Assembly: GCA_015065725.1 (NCBI GenBank)
Contig: SVPV01000009.1
Span: 1-64,000 of the forward strand
Reading direction: 5' to 3'
DNA from: Oscillospiraceae bacterium
GTDB lineage: Bacteria; Bacillota; Clostridia; Oscillospirales; Acutalibacteraceae
Length of the DNA stretch: 64,000 nucleotides
Shown here: one piece after another, positions 36,212 to 45,078 of the stretch
Position numbering within the stretch: the stretch's first letter is position 1
Layout of the letters: each line of letters opens with the position of its first letter
Position numbers and translations under genes: made by a program
Notes under the pieces: generated by a model
What the model was told of the DNA's origin: nothing
The model's database searches: none
Seen by the model: the letters and a program-made list of their open reading frames with translations, nothing else

Positions 36212-36712
36212 TCAGTTTTTTTCAACGCTTGCGGATAATTTGGTTTTTGCATCGTTAAAGGTTTCAAAAAGACGGTCAAGCTCGCTAGAAAAACTGTTTA
36301 CCGAAGAAAGAAACTCGCTTTTAACTGTGCCGAGCGACTCGTGCATTTCCTCTATAGTTTTAATATTTGACTCTAACTCTTGGTCGATAATTTCTTTATC
36401 CTCAAGAGATTTCTCAACTATTTCTTTAGCGTTTGTTTGTGCAGTAAGATAAAGCTTACCGATTTCCTCTGAAAGCTTTTCAAGCTCATTGTAACGCTTT
36501 ATGTATTCGTCTTGAATATTTTCAATACGCGTTTTTTCCTCATTTAATGCAGAAATGTCGTCTTTTAGAGCAGAGTTTTCATTTTTTAAATTTTCAATTT
36601 GGGCTAAAAGCTCGGCTTCCTTTTCAGAACTGTTTTTGTGAGATTGTTCAATATAATTAATAACATCAGTCTTTTTAAAACCAAAAAGACTGTTTTTAAA
36701 TCCCTTTGACAT
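36212..36712 (-). CDS. DivIVA-like coiled-coil protein
   Basis: A 166-residue protein opening SKGFKNSLFGFKKTDVINYIEQ, the short N-terminal motif of DivIVA/GpsB-type proteins, followed by a long coiled coil of Lys/Glu/Leu heptads to about residue 115 and a short C-terminal helix. These proteins organise at poles or division sites. The ATG at 36712 follows GGGG at the right distance; another ATG nine bases upstream overlaps that site. The pairing with a fumarase-type subunit is unexplained. Confidence 0.72.
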   Translation of the reverse strand: MSKGFKNSLFGFKKTDVINYIEQSHKNSSEKEAELLAQIENLKNENSALKDDISALNEEKTRIENIQDEYIKRYNELEKLSEEIGKLYLTAQTNAKEIVEKSLEDKEIIDQELESNIKTIEEMHESLGTVKSEFLSSVNSFSSELDRLFETFNDAKTKLSASVEKN

Positions 36713-36809
36713 AAAAATCATCCCCGCAAAAAAATAAAATTTTTAAATATATACATTAGTATAGCATTTTCGACAAATAAAGTCAAACATTAAGAATACA
36801 AGCTTTTGT

Positions 36810-36838
36810 TTGACAATGGTTTAATTATATTATATAAT
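36810..36838 (+). promoter_or_regulatory. typA promoter
   Basis: Consensus TTGACA (36810-36815) and TATAAT (36833-36838) with a 17-base spacer, 32 bases upstream of the ATG. Confidence 0.85.
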
Positions 36839-36869
36839 TATTTAGTTAAAAAAATTTAGGAGCTTTTGT

Positions 36870-38699
36870 ATGGCAGAAGTTAAAAGAGAAAATTTAAGAA
36901 ATATAGCAATTATTGCCCACGTTGACCACGGTAAAACAACCTTGGTTGACCAACTTTTAAAGCAAAGCGGAACTTTCCGTACCAACGAAAATGTAAATGA
37001 GCGTGTTATGGACTCTAACGATTTAGAGAGGGAAAGAGGCATTACAATTCTTTCTAAAAACACAAGCGTAATGTATGGAGATATTAAAATTAATATCGTG
37101 GACACCCCAGGACACGCCGATTTCGGTGGCGAGGTTGAACGTATTTTACAAATGGTAGATGGCGTACTGTTGTTAGTTGACGCTTTCGAGGGTTGTATGC
37201 CACAAACTAGATTTGTGCTTAAAAAGGCTTTGGCACTAGGTAAAAAAGCAGTAGTTGTAATTAATAAAATTGACAGACCTATGGCTAGACCTCACGAGGT
37301 TGTTGATGAGGTGCTTGATTTATTTATTGAGCTTGGTGCAGATGACGACCAAATAGAATTTCCTGTTATTTTCGCATCGGGACGTGACGGCTTTGCTACC
37401 TATTCACCCGACGTACAGGGTGAGAATATGAAGCCGTTGTTTGAGGCTATTGTTAAAGAAATTGATGCACCGTCGGGGGACAGTGAGGGACCCACACAGA
37501 TTTTGTTTACAAATATTGAGTATGACGATTATCTCGGCAGAATTGGCGTTGGCAGGGTAGAGCGTGGCTCTGTAAAATCGGGACAAACATTAGCCCTTTG
37601 CCATAAAGACGGCACACATACTAATGTTAAAATTGCAAAGCTGTTTATGTATAGCGGTCTTAAACGAGTTGAGGTCGAGAGTGCTACCTACGGTGATATT
37701 ATTCAGGTGGCGGGCTTTAGCGGTCTTGAAATAGGCGAAACGGCTTGCGATGTGAATTGTATCGAACCGTTGCCCTTTATTAAAATTGATGAGCCGACTC
37801 TTTCTATGAACTTTATGGTTAACAACTCGCCCTTTGCAGGTAAGGACGGTAAATATGTAACTTCTAGAAATCTCCGTGACCGACTTTTTAAAGAGGTTAT
37901 GACAAACGTTAGTCTTCGTGTTGAGGAAACCGAGAGTGCCGATACCTTTAAGGTTTCGGGTAGAGGAGAACTACATCTTTCTATCTTAATTGAAACAATG
38001 CGACGCCAAGGCTATGAATTCCAAGTATCTCCGCCGACTGTTATTTATAAGAGGGATGAGGACGGTACGCTTTTAGAGCCTATTGAGCTTTTAATGATTG
38101 AAGTACCCGAAGAATATGTGGGTGCGGTTATGGAACGTCTTGGTACACGTAAGGCAGAAATTAAAAATATGGGTAGCCGTGAGGGCGGTAGCTCGCATCT
38201 TGAGTTTTTAATTCCTGCACGTGGTCTCCTCGGTTACCGTTCGCAATTTATGACCGATACTAACGGTAACGGAATTATGAATCATATTTTTGATAGCTAT
38301 CAAGCCTATAAAGGTGATATCGAACAGCGTCTTACAGGCTCTATTATAGCACACGAAACAGGCGAGGCTACAGGCTACGGACTCTTTAACACACAAAGCC
38401 GCGGCAGACTGTTTATTGGTGCAGGCACTCCTGTTTATGAGGGAATGATTGTAGGCGAAAATCCAAAGAATGAGGATATTGTTTGTAACGTTTGCAAGAA
38501 AAAACAGATGACAAATACACGTGCATCTGGCTCTGACGATGCATTACGTTTAGTACCGCATTCGGTATTAAGCCTTGAACAGTCGCTTGAATTTATTAAG
38601 GATGATGAGCTTGTTGAAATCACACCTAATAACATAAGACTTCGCAAGCGTATTCTTGATAAAGAACAGCGTATGAAATATGAGTCAAAGCGTAAATAG
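36870..38699 (+). CDS. typA: Ribosome-associated GTPase TypA/BipA
   Basis: A 609-residue translational GTPase. G motifs: [32 protein letters not shown] and NKIDR. Elongation-factor-like domains follow, and the C-terminal BipA-specific part includes [14 protein letters not shown] and [24 protein letters not shown]. It acts on the ribosome, aiding large-subunit assembly under stress. AGGAG precedes the ATG, and a strong promoter lies at 36810-36838. The nitroreductase gene follows by 17 bases. Confidence 0.96.
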   Translation: MAEVKRENLRNIAIIAHVDHGKTTLVDQLLKQSGTFRTNENVNERVMDSNDLERERGITILSKNTSVMYGDIKINIVDTPGHADFGGEVERILQMVDGVLLLVDAFEGCMPQTRFVLKKALALGKKAVVVINKIDRPMARPHEVVDEVLDLFIELGADDDQIEFPVIFASGRDGFATYSPDVQGENMKPLFEAIVKEIDAPSGDSEGPTQILFTNIEYDDYLGRIGVGRVERGSVKSGQTLALCHKDGTHTNVKIAKLFMYSGLKRVEVESATYGDIIQVAGFSGLEIGETACDVNCIEPLPFIKIDEPTLSMNFMVNNSPFAGKDGKYVTSRNLRDRLFKEVMTNVSLRVEETESADTFKVSGRGELHLSILIETMRRQGYEFQVSPPTVIYKRDEDGTLLEPIELLMIEVPEEYVGAVMERLGTRKAEIKNMGSREGGSSHLEFLIPARGLLGYRSQFMTDTNGNGIMNHIFDSYQAYKGDIEQRLTGSIIAHETGEATGYGLFNTQSRGRLFIGAGTPVYEGMIVGENPKNEDIVCNVCKKKQMTNTRASGSDDALRLVPHSVLSLEQSLEFIKDDELVEITPNNIRLRKRILDKEQRMKYESKRK

Positions 38700-38716
38700 T
38701 TTTACAGGAGAAAATT

Positions 38717-39241
38717 ATGAATTTCAATGAAATTGCAAACGCAAGATATTCTTGCCGAAAATATGATATAAACCGTGCTGTTGAAGACGAAAAAATAGAA
38801 GCTATACTTAATTCGGCAATATTATCACCGTCAGCCTGTAACGGTCAGCCATATCATATAACTGTATGTAAGGGTGATACTGCTAAAGCAGTGGCACTTA
38901 CTACTAAAGATTTAAAAATCAATACTTTTGTTCACGAGGCTCCTGTTCTTTTTGTGATTTCCGAGAAACCGTATTCGAAAATGGCGGCTTTGGGGGCTAA
39001 AATAAAGAATAATGATTACCGTTCAATTGATATTGGTATTTTATCGGCTTATATCACCGCAGAAGCTACTGCACAAGGTCTTGGCAGTTGCATAATAGGT
39101 TGGTTGGATAGTGACAAAATTCAAAAAATATGCGGTATTAATGAGACCGTTCGTTTAGTGGTCTCGCTCGGATATCCATTGGATGAAGCAACATCTAAAA
39201 AGCGTAAAGATATGAATGAAATAGTAAGTTTTATTGGATAA
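38717..39241 (+). CDS. Nitroreductase-family flavoprotein
   Basis: A 174-residue FMN-dependent oxidoreductase of the short nitroreductase type. It has RYSCRKYDINRAVED and ILSPSACNGQPYHITVC, which contact FMN, and GLGSCIIGWLDS in the second half. Homologues reduce nitroaromatics or quinones with NAD(P)H; the natural substrate is unknown. AGGAG precedes the start. Likely co-transcribed with typA and closed by the terminator at 39282. Confidence 0.88.
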   Translation: MNFNEIANARYSCRKYDINRAVEDEKIEAILNSAILSPSACNGQPYHITVCKGDTAKAVALTTKDLKINTFVHEAPVLFVISEKPYSKMAALGAKIKNNDYRSIDIGILSAYITAEATAQGLGSCIIGWLDSDKIQKICGINETVRLVVSLGYPLDEATSKKRKDMNEIVSFIG

Positions 39242-39281
39242 AGAAAAAGCAGTTCTATGGTTACTTCTCATAAGGATGTTT

Positions 39282-39312
39282 AAGAGCAACAGTTTCAATG
39301 TCTGTTGCTCTT
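39282..39312 (+). terminator. Terminator of typA-nitroreductase
   Basis: AAGAGCAACAG (39282-39292) and CTGTTGCTCTT (39302-39312) form an 11-pair stem, followed by ATTTTTT. Confidence 0.9.
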
Positions 39313-39327
39313 ATTTTTTCTAAACAC

Positions 39328-39356
39328 TTTACATCGAAAACGAATTGTGATATAAT
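39328..39356 (+). promoter_or_regulatory. Promoter of the structured RNA
   Basis: TTTACA (39328-39333) and TATAAT (39351-39356) with a 17-base spacer. The predicted start, about 39363, coincides with the first base of the long inverted repeat. Confidence 0.7.
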
Positions 39357-39363
39357 GTGTTCA

Positions 39364-39540
39364 CCACACAAAAATCGAATATATGTCATCTTTTTTATAG
39401 GAGTGGGCATTTTACTATTGGTAAAAGTGCTGACTTCAGTTTTTCCATTTCTATATGGATGACATTTCGATTTTGTGTGGTAGCAAATCGAAGTCGAGCA
39501 TTTTTCGGTGTGTGCGATTTCGATTGCACACACTTTTTTT
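39364..39540 (+). ncRNA. Candidate structured RNA or leader, promoter to terminator
   Basis: The left arm 39364-39390 (starts CCACACAAAA) pairs with 39458-39480 (ends TTTTGTGTGG) in 23 base pairs with two small bulges. It encloses a large asymmetric loop with an inner hairpin (39407-39415 with 39421-39430). Downstream a terminator hairpin, GTGTGTGC (39508-39515) with GCACACAC (39526-39533), is followed by seven T. TTCGATTT inside the right arm (39467-39474) can alternatively pair with AAATCGAA (39485-39492). The unit could be a free RNA of about 178 bases or an attenuating leader of the gene at 39560. The large central bubble recalls 6S RNA, but no family is assigned. No convincing protein is encoded here. 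Confidence 0.6.
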
Positions 39541-39559
39541 ATTAAACGGAGGGGTTAGA

Positions 39560-40258
39560 ATGGCAAAAATATGTCCTGTTTGCAACCAAAAAATCGGTTT
39601 ACTAATGAAATCAAAAGTAAGTGATGGGGAAATATGTTCTTCTTGTGCCTCAATTTGTTCGGCACACGCTACAAAAACGCTGAATGATATTCACACTTAT
39701 TGGAACACCAACAAAGAAAGAGAAAATATATTTTCACCCACACAAAAACTAAAATCACTTATGAGCGAAGTGATAACTATTGATTCAACAAACAATCTGT
39801 TTATTTTTGGTGATATAGATAAAATAAAGACTAAGCCGATTTTTTATGCTTTTAACGAAGTAGACAGTTATGAGTTTGAAATTGTCGGTCAAAAAACGGT
39901 TACTAAGAAAAAGGGCGGTATATCACGTGCCATTGTAGGTGGTGTTGTTGCAGGTCCTGTTGGAGCTTTGGTAGGTAGTGGAACTGCAAAAGAAGAAACC
40001 AAAACAACAGGCGGAACAACTATTCTAAAAGTTAATTTCATTACTCATACAGGGAAAAATCAACGAGTTTGTGCTAATGCTCCCACAGGGTTCGTTAACT
40101 TTTTAGACGACTGTATAACTATTGAAGAAACGGTCAATAACACAACTCAAACCAGCATTTCAACCGATGAAATTATAAAATTCAAAGCATTACTCGACCA
40201 AGGAATTATTACGCAAGAAGAATTCAATAAAAAGAAAAAAGAGTTGCTTGGATTATGA
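39560..40258 (+). CDS. Zinc-ribbon/SHOCT domain protein
   Basis: A 232-residue protein. The ATG at 39560 follows GGAGGGG; longer readings of the frame run through the terminator of the RNA upstream and are rejected. The N-terminal zinc ribbon is CPVC...CSSC (residues about 5-30, DUF4428-like). A central beta domain contains a glycine-rich hydrophobic segment (RAIVGGVVAGPVGALVGSG) that could insert in or touch a membrane. The C-terminal 30 residues are a SHOCT motif (EIIKFKALLDQGIITQEEFNKKK). Function unknown; SHOCT domains are common in small accessory and phage-related proteins. Confidence 0.75.
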   Translation: MAKICPVCNQKIGLLMKSKVSDGEICSSCASICSAHATKTLNDIHTYWNTNKERENIFSPTQKLKSLMSEVITIDSTNNLFIFGDIDKIKTKPIFYAFNEVDSYEFEIVGQKTVTKKKGGISRAIVGGVVAGPVGALVGSGTAKEETKTTGGTTILKVNFITHTGKNQRVCANAPTGFVNFLDDCITIEETVNNTTQTSISTDEIIKFKALLDQGIITQEEFNKKKKELLGL

Positions 40259-40260
40259 TA

Positions 40261-40293
40261 AAATTGCTCACACAGATTTAGTGTGAGCAATTT
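40261..40293 (+). terminator. Terminator of the SHOCT gene
   Basis: AAATTGCTCACAC (40261-40273) and GTGTGAGCAATTT (40281-40293) form a 13-pair stem followed by TTTG. Nothing is recognised between 40294 and 40379. Confidence 0.9.
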
Positions 40294-40379
40294 TTGTTTG
40301 TAAAGAATAATTAAATTATCGTTTAGAACCAGCATCGCATTTATATGCACAAACGCTTTGTTGGACTAAGCCCAAACCC

Positions 40380-40730
40380 TTATTTTGATTTTATAGTTTT
40401 AAGCGAGGAAATTAACATTCTTCTAATTGCACCGCAATCGTTTTGTAATGCTTTATAGTTTTCTTCTGCCATACAATTTGTTTCAAAAAGAAGTTCTAAC
40501 CAATATTCAGTTTCATAACACTCTTTCTGAGCAATTTCAAGTTTAGAAATAAAATCTTTTGTTCCTTGTGCGTATTGTGCTTCGTGTAAATTAGCACCTA
40601 TTGAAGTAGCAGAACGAAGTAATTGATTTATTAAAACTGATTCTTTATGATTTGATTTCATATCACGACAGAGAAAAACAACAGTTTTTGCAAATTCTTT
40701 TGCTTTATCTCTTAAAACGCTATCTGCCAT
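40380..40730 (-). CDS. Four-helix-bundle protein (TIGR02436 / S23-like)
   Basis: A 116-residue helical protein with LINQLLRSATSIGANLHEAQYAQGTKDFISKLEIAQKECYETEYWLELL, the conserved core of the family first known from intervening sequences in 23S rRNA genes. There is no rRNA here, so it is a stand-alone copy. The start is the ATG at 40730, with AAAGGTG upstream; an earlier in-frame ATG has none. Members often sit in variable regions; function unknown. A palindrome array begins 55 bases upstream of its start. Confidence 0.8.
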   Translation of the reverse strand: MADSVLRDKAKEFAKTVVFLCRDMKSNHKESVLINQLLRSATSIGANLHEAQYAQGTKDFISKLEIAQKECYETEYWLELLFETNCMAEENYKALQNDCGAIRRMLISSLKTIKSK

Positions 40731-40785
40731 AGTAATCACCTTTAAAATTATTATACATGAGAAACAATAATCTTTCAAGTTGTAT

Positions 40786-40985
40786 TCCGACTTCGTCGGA
40801 GTGATATTATTGCCCTATGGCAATAGTGATATTGAAACCTTGCGGTTTCAGTGTTATTTTATTCGCCCTAAACTGCCGAAGGCAATAACACTTGTCGCAA
40901 GACAAATATCACTGCGAAGCAATAGAACTCGCCTTTGGCGAATAAAACTGCGAGACTTCCTTAGAGAAGTCTCGCTAGAACTGCT
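40786..40985. repeat. Array of mini-hairpins joined by conserved 9-base linkers
   Basis: At least seven short palindromes (for example TCCGACTTCGTCGGA, ATTGCCCTATGGCAAT, GAAACCTTGCGGTTTC) lie in tandem. In the left half they are joined by AGTGATATT (40800, 40825) and AGTGTTATT (40850), exactly 25 bases apart. In the right half the linkers are the reverse complement form: AATAACACT (40884), AATATCACT (40905), AATAGAACT (40921) and AATAAAACT (40941). The array thus folds back on itself about a centre near 40870. The last hairpin (40950-40975, 9-pair stem GCGAGACTT/AAGTCTCGC) also follows potD on the minus strand and may end that operon. Confidence 0.75.
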
Positions 40986-40992
40986 TTTTCTT

Positions 40993-42090
40993 TTAATATA
41001 GCTTTACATCTATCCAAAGATTTTCGTAAAGCATTCTGATTTCGGGGTCAATGTCGTGATAATACTGTACTTTTGGCATATTCTCCTCTTTAGGATAAAG
41101 ATATTCGTTGCCGTAATAGTAATATTCAGTATTCTCTACAACAGCCGTGTGGGGTGATGCATAGCCTATATATTCGGCATTTGCAAGGGCAATCTCTGGC
41201 TCTAGTAAAAAGTTGATATACATCTTTGCCGCCTCATAATTCGTGCAGGAGGACGGTATGCAAATAGAATCAACAAAAATATTGGTGCCTTCCTTGGGGT
41301 AGAAGAAATCAAGGTCCTCATTGTTTTCCTGCATAGTAAGAAAATCACCTGCATAGTAAGGGCCAATAGCCGCCTCGCCCGTTTCCATCTTGCCGTAAAT
41401 TTCGTCCATTACATATGACTGCAAATACTTCTTTTGTTTCTTTAAAAGTTCAGCAGCTTCTTCCCATTCGGATTTTACTGTGGAATTAAGGTCATAGCCT
41501 AAAATCATTTGTGCGGTCATAAAAGCGTCACGCGGATTGCTAAAGGTAAGCGACATATCCTTATACTTTTTATCCCACAAAGCCTTCCACGAATGTTCGG
41601 GATTTTTAATCATCGAGCTGTTATAAATCACGCCAACCATACCAACGCTATAGGGAACAGAGTATTCGTTGTTTTGGTCAAAATAAAGATTTTTATAATA
41701 GTCATCAATATAATGATAGTTTGAAAGGGTAGAGAGGTCGATTTTTTTAAGCATATTCTCGTTTTTTAAACGCTCAATCATATAGTCGGACGGTATAATA
41801 ATGTCATAGCTCACACCGCCGCTTTTGAGCTGAGAATACATAACTTCGTTGCTGTCAAAGGTGGTATAGTTTACCTTAATACCTGTAATGCGTTCAAATT
41901 CCTTGTTAACGTCAATACTGTCGTCCGAACCTTCCGAAATATATTCGCCCCAGTTGTAAACGTTTAAAACGGTGCCTTCAAGACCTGTATAGTCACCCTC
42001 TAGGGACAACTCGGCATATTGGTATCCGCAACCCGTACAACTAAATATGAGTAATAAACAAAGCAATAAAACAGAGAACTTTTTAAACAT
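40993..42090 (-). CDS. potD: Spermidine/putrescine ABC transporter, substrate-binding lipoprotein
   Basis: A 365-residue extracytoplasmic binding protein. The ATG at 42090 (MFKKFSVLL) follows GGAGGG; the longer frame to 42129 lies within potC. The N-terminal signal ends in a lipobox-like CTGC, so it is anchored by a lipid. PotD features: VLNVYNWGEYI, DVNKEFERITGIKVNY, YDIIIPSDYMIERL, YSVPYSVGMVGVIYN. It binds polyamines and delivers them to PotBC. Polyamine preference cannot be read from sequence. Confidence 0.92.
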   Translation of the reverse strand: MFKKFSVLLLCLLLIFSCTGCGYQYAELSLEGDYTGLEGTVLNVYNWGEYISEGSDDSIDVNKEFERITGIKVNYTTFDSNEVMYSQLKSGGVSYDIIIPSDYMIERLKNENMLKKIDLSTLSNYHYIDDYYKNLYFDQNNEYSVPYSVGMVGVIYNSSMIKNPEHSWKALWDKKYKDMSLTFSNPRDAFMTAQMILGYDLNSTVKSEWEEAAELLKKQKKYLQSYVMDEIYGKMETGEAAIGPYYAGDFLTMQENNEDLDFFYPKEGTNIFVDSICIPSSCTNYEAAKMYINFLLEPEIALANAEYIGYASPHTAVVENTEYYYYGNEYLYPKEENMPKVQYYHDIDPEIRMLYENLWIDVKLY

Positions 42091-42091
42091 A

Positions 42092-42886
42092 TCAAGCCCT
42101 CCTTTTATCAGTCTTTGACTGTAGTGCATTATAAAGCACTAATAGTACAAATACAGATACAAATATAATGGTTGAAAGGGCATAGGTGTCAGGCGTTACA
42201 GTCTTTTTGGTCATATTATAAATTACAATAGGTAAGGTCTGATAATGACCGCAGGTAAAGTAGCTTATAACAAAGTCATCAAGAGAAAGGGTAAACGCCA
42301 TAATCATACCCGTAGCAATACCCGTAGATATTGACGGTAAAACTACCTTAAAAAACGCCTTGAAAGGTGTACAACCAAGGTCAAGAGCGGCTTCAGGCAG
42401 ATGAGAGTCGGTCTGCTTTAGCTTTGGTAATACCGATAAAATCACATAAGGCAAATTAAAGGTAATGTGAGCTATAAGCACTGTTATAAAACCAAGAGAT
42501 TCATTAAGGCCTAAAAACTTACCTATAAACACGAACAAAAGCATAAGAGAGATACCTGTAACTATATCGGCATTCATCATAGGAATGTTTGTTACCGTCA
42601 TAATAGCTTTTTTAGCAAGCTTGTTTTGAAGTGCATTTATGCCAACAGCCGCAGCAGTACCTAAAACGGTCGAAATAAGTGCCGACAACACTGCAATTAT
42701 AAGGGTATGCTCTAAAGCGGTAAGCATAGCCTCATCAAAAATAAGACTTTTATACCAATCAAGCGAAAAACCCTCAAAAATCCAAACGCTCTCAGCCGAG
42801 TTGAAGGAAAACATTACCATTACTGCGACAGGGGCATAAAGGAAAATTAAAATTAATGCAACATAAAGTCTTTGTAAAGCTTTCAT
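42092..42886 (-). CDS. potC: Spermidine/putrescine ABC transporter permease PotC
   Basis: A 264-residue permease with six membrane segments. The inner-membrane loop that contacts the ATPase reads LPEAALDLGCTPFKAFFKVVLPSISTGI (EAA motif). It overlaps potB by 4 bases (ATGA) and is preceded by GGAGGGG. It forms the channel with PotB. Confidence 0.93.
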   Translation of the reverse strand: MKALQRLYVALILIFLYAPVAVMVMFSFNSAESVWIFEGFSLDWYKSLIFDEAMLTALEHTLIIAVLSALISTVLGTAAAVGINALQNKLAKKAIMTVTNIPMMNADIVTGISLMLLFVFIGKFLGLNESLGFITVLIAHITFNLPYVILSVLPKLKQTDSHLPEAALDLGCTPFKAFFKVVLPSISTGIATGMIMAFTLSLDDFVISYFTCGHYQTLPIVIYNMTKKTVTPDTYALSTIIFVSVFVLLVLYNALQSKTDKRRA

Positions 42887-43710
42887 ATTATAACCCCTCC
42901 CTCATCATCGTCAGAGAAGCGGTTCATTATAGCAAGGCTTAATAGAATAAGCAGCATAAGTACAAGCGATAGTGCTGATGCAACATTGTAAAAATCGGGA
43001 CCTATATTGAATAGATATTCGATAGCATCACCGATTAATAGGGTTTTGTTACCGCCTAGTTTTTGTGAAATGTAGAAGGTGCTGACACAGGGTACAAATA
43101 CCATTGTAATACCCGATATAACCCCAGGCATAGAAAGTGGAAGTATTACTCGGCGTAGTTTTGAAAAACTATTAGAACCGAGGTCAGACGAAGCTTCTAA
43201 AAGCGAATTATCAATTTTAGACATAACCGAGTAAATCGGCAAAATCATATAAGGTATAAAGTCGTAAACCATACCTAAAATTACTGCACCCGGTGTGTTG
43301 ATAAGCTTTAAGGGTGCTAAACCGATGCTTTTTAAAAAGGTATTAATAATACCCGTATTTGCAAGAATTGTTATCCAAGAATATGTACGGATTAAAAAGT
43401 TCATCCACATAGGCAGCATAACAATCATCATAATCATTCGCTGTGAGCTTATCTTCATTTTGGTCATAAAATAAGCCATAGGGTAGGCGAGTAACAGCGT
43501 TATTATAGTTGCAATAACGGCATAAAGAATAGAAAGTCCAAATGCTTTTTTATATTTGCCTATTCCCGCTATGTTAGAGAGCGTGAAAACACCGTTTGCA
43601 TCGGTCAAAGCATAGTAAACCATAATTATAAGAGGTACTATTATAAAAATTGCCGACCAAACAATGTAAGGGGACGTGAGTATGCGGTTTCCAAAGGATT
43701 TTTTGTTCAT
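42883..43710 (-). CDS. potB: Spermidine/putrescine ABC transporter permease PotB
   Basis: A 275-residue permease with six membrane segments and the EAA loop LLEASSDLGSNSFSKLRRVILPLSMPGV. I take the ATG at 43710 (MNKKSFGNR), placed correctly after GGAGGAG; a GTG two codons earlier overlaps the ribosome site. PotA's stop lies in the same stretch, so translation is coupled. Confidence 0.92.
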   Translation of the reverse strand: MNKKSFGNRILTSPYIVWSAIFIIVPLIIMVYYALTDANGVFTLSNIAGIGKYKKAFGLSILYAVIATIITLLLAYPMAYFMTKMKISSQRMIMMIVMLPMWMNFLIRTYSWITILANTGIINTFLKSIGLAPLKLINTPGAVILGMVYDFIPYMILPIYSVMSKIDNSLLEASSDLGSNSFSKLRRVILPLSMPGVISGITMVFVPCVSTFYISQKLGGNKTLLIGDAIEYLFNIGPDFYNVASALSLVLMLLILLSLAIMNRFSDDDEGGVII

Positions 43711-43712
43711 AC

Positions 43713-44834
43713 TCACTCCTCCTCAACAATGTCGGAGAGGTGGTCCATTTCTTCGCTATAGCTACTGTAGTCACCGTAAAGACCAGAATATTCCGATTTT
43801 TTCATAATATGTATGGCATCGGGTTCGATATAAAGACCAACCTTATCGCCTACAAAATTTTCGTCGGTGGTTTGTATCATCCATTTAAAACCGCCTATAT
43901 CTACAATTATCTCATAATGCACGCCTAAAAATGATACAGACGTAACTACGCCTGTAAGCATACCCTTGTCAAAGGGTACAATGTCAACATCTTCGGGGCG
44001 TACTACAACGTCAACCGCTTCGTTTTGGTTAAAGCCCTTGTCAAGACACTGGAAGCTTTGGCCCGAAAACTCAACAAGAAAGTCTTTTTTCATAATTCCG
44101 TCTACTATGTTAGATTCACCGATAAAATCAGCTACAAAGGCGTTTTTCGGCTCGTTATAAATATCCTGAGGTGTACCTATTTGCTGAATTTTACCGCTAT
44201 CCATAACAACAACGCGGTCGGACATTGTAAGAGCTTCCTCTTGGTCGTGAGTTACGAATATAAAGGTAATTCCAAGCTGGGTTTGAATACGCTTTAATTC
44301 CTTTTGCATATCCTTGCGAAGCTTTAGGTCAAGTGCGGCAAGAGGCTCGTCAAGCAAAAGCACCTTGGGGTGATTCGCAATAGCACGTGCAATAGCTACA
44401 CGCTGCTGCTGACCGCCCGAAAGGGTGTCGATTTTACGCTTTTCAAAGCCTGTAAGATTAACCAGTGCCAGCATTTCCTCAACCTTTGCACGAACTTCCT
44501 TTTCAGGCAATTTTTTAACCCTTAAACCAAATGCAACATTCTCGTAAACATTTAAGTGCGGAAATAAAGCATAACGTTGAAAAATGGTGTTAACCTGACG
44601 CTTGTATGCAGGCACACCATTTATTTTTTCTCCCTCAAAAAGAATATCGCCCTCATCCTGCTCAAGAAAGCCTGCAATAATCCTAAGGGTTGTGGTTTTG
44701 CCGCAGCCCGAGGGTCCAAGCAGAGTTATAAACTCCTTATCCTTAATTTCAAGGTTTAAGGCGTCTAAAATTTTCTCCCCGTCAAATGAAACCGATATGT
44801 TTTCAAGTTCTACAATATTTTTAGTTGTTTCCAT
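43713..44834 (-). CDS. potA: Spermidine/putrescine ABC transporter ATPase PotA
   Basis: A 373-residue ATPase: Walker [16 protein letters not shown], signature [14 protein letters not shown], Walker [13 protein letters not shown], switch [15 protein letters not shown], and a C-terminal TOBE domain (about residues 270-350) that in this family senses substrate. First gene of the leftward potABCD operon. AAAGGGGG precedes the ATG. A leader of about 208 bases with switch-like pairing lies between its promoter (45078-45050) and start. Confidence 0.94.
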   Translation of the reverse strand: METTKNIVELENISVSFDGEKILDALNLEIKDKEFITLLGPSGCGKTTTLRIIAGFLEQDEGDILFEGEKINGVPAYKRQVNTIFQRYALFPHLNVYENVAFGLRVKKLPEKEVRAKVEEMLALVNLTGFEKRKIDTLSGGQQQRVAIARAIANHPKVLLLDEPLAALDLKLRKDMQKELKRIQTQLGITFIFVTHDQEEALTMSDRVVVMDSGKIQQIGTPQDIYNEPKNAFVADFIGESNIVDGIMKKDFLVEFSGQSFQCLDKGFNQNEAVDVVVRPEDVDIVPFDKGMLTGVVTSVSFLGVHYEIIVDIGGFKWMIQTTDENFVGDKVGLYIEPDAIHIMKKSEYSGLYGDYSSYSEEMDHLSDIVEEE

Positions 44835-44862
44835 TTAAGCATCCCCCTTTGTCCAACACCAA

Positions 44863-44980
44863 GTGTCGACACAAGTAAAATTTTCCGTTTACCCTGCGTA
44901 CGATACCCTTAACCCATTTTCACAAAGCCCTGAACAAAGGGCTTTTCATAGCACTCAAAACAGGTGCTACGGCTTTGTGC
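44863..44980 (-). promoter_or_regulatory. Structured potA leader with mutually exclusive stems
   Basis: In the potA transcript CACAAAGCC (44979-44971) can pair with GGCTTTGTG (44929-44921), enclosing TAGCAC/GTGCTA (44969-44964 with 44954-44949). Alternatively AAGCCC (44944-44939) pairs with GGGCTT (44930-44925), using the same 3' bases, so the two folds exclude each other. A palindrome GTGTCGACAC lies at 44863-44872, near the ribosome site. A short ORF of nine codons (starting ATG AAA AGC) begins in the leader at about 44948. I recognise no known riboswitch; a polyamine-responsive leader is an inference from the operon. Confidence 0.45.
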
Positions 44981-45049
44981 TTTAGGTTAATTAATACACA
45001 GATGCGTTAAATATTTAGTTAACATATTAAGTACTATTAACATTAAAAA

Positions 45050-45078
45050 AATATAAAGCTAAACGCCCGAAAAGTCAA
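45050..45078 (-). promoter_or_regulatory. potABCD promoter
   Basis: On the minus strand TTGACT (45078-45073) and TATATT (45055-45050) are 17 bases apart, giving a start near 45043. In the rest of the gap (45079-45323) I see only an AT-rich hairpin at 45288-45308 just before sigG. Confidence 0.65.

Noticed and set aside
39364-39480. A miniature inverted-repeat transposon
   Set aside because: No flanking target duplication is visible, and the promoter and terminator frame the repeat precisely, which fits an RNA gene better; still not excluded.
39357-39545. A rightward protein of about 60 residues in the RNA region, and the upstream extension of the SHOCT gene
   Set aside because: The frames run through a strong inverted repeat and a terminator; the GGAGGGG site and ATG at 39560 define the real start.
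40380-40730. An rRNA intervening sequence for the four-helix-bundle gene
   Set aside because: No 23S rRNA sequence flanks the gene.
40786-40985. A CRISPR array
   Set aside because: Linkers are 9 bases, the parts between them are palindromes rather than unique spacers, and there are no cas genes.
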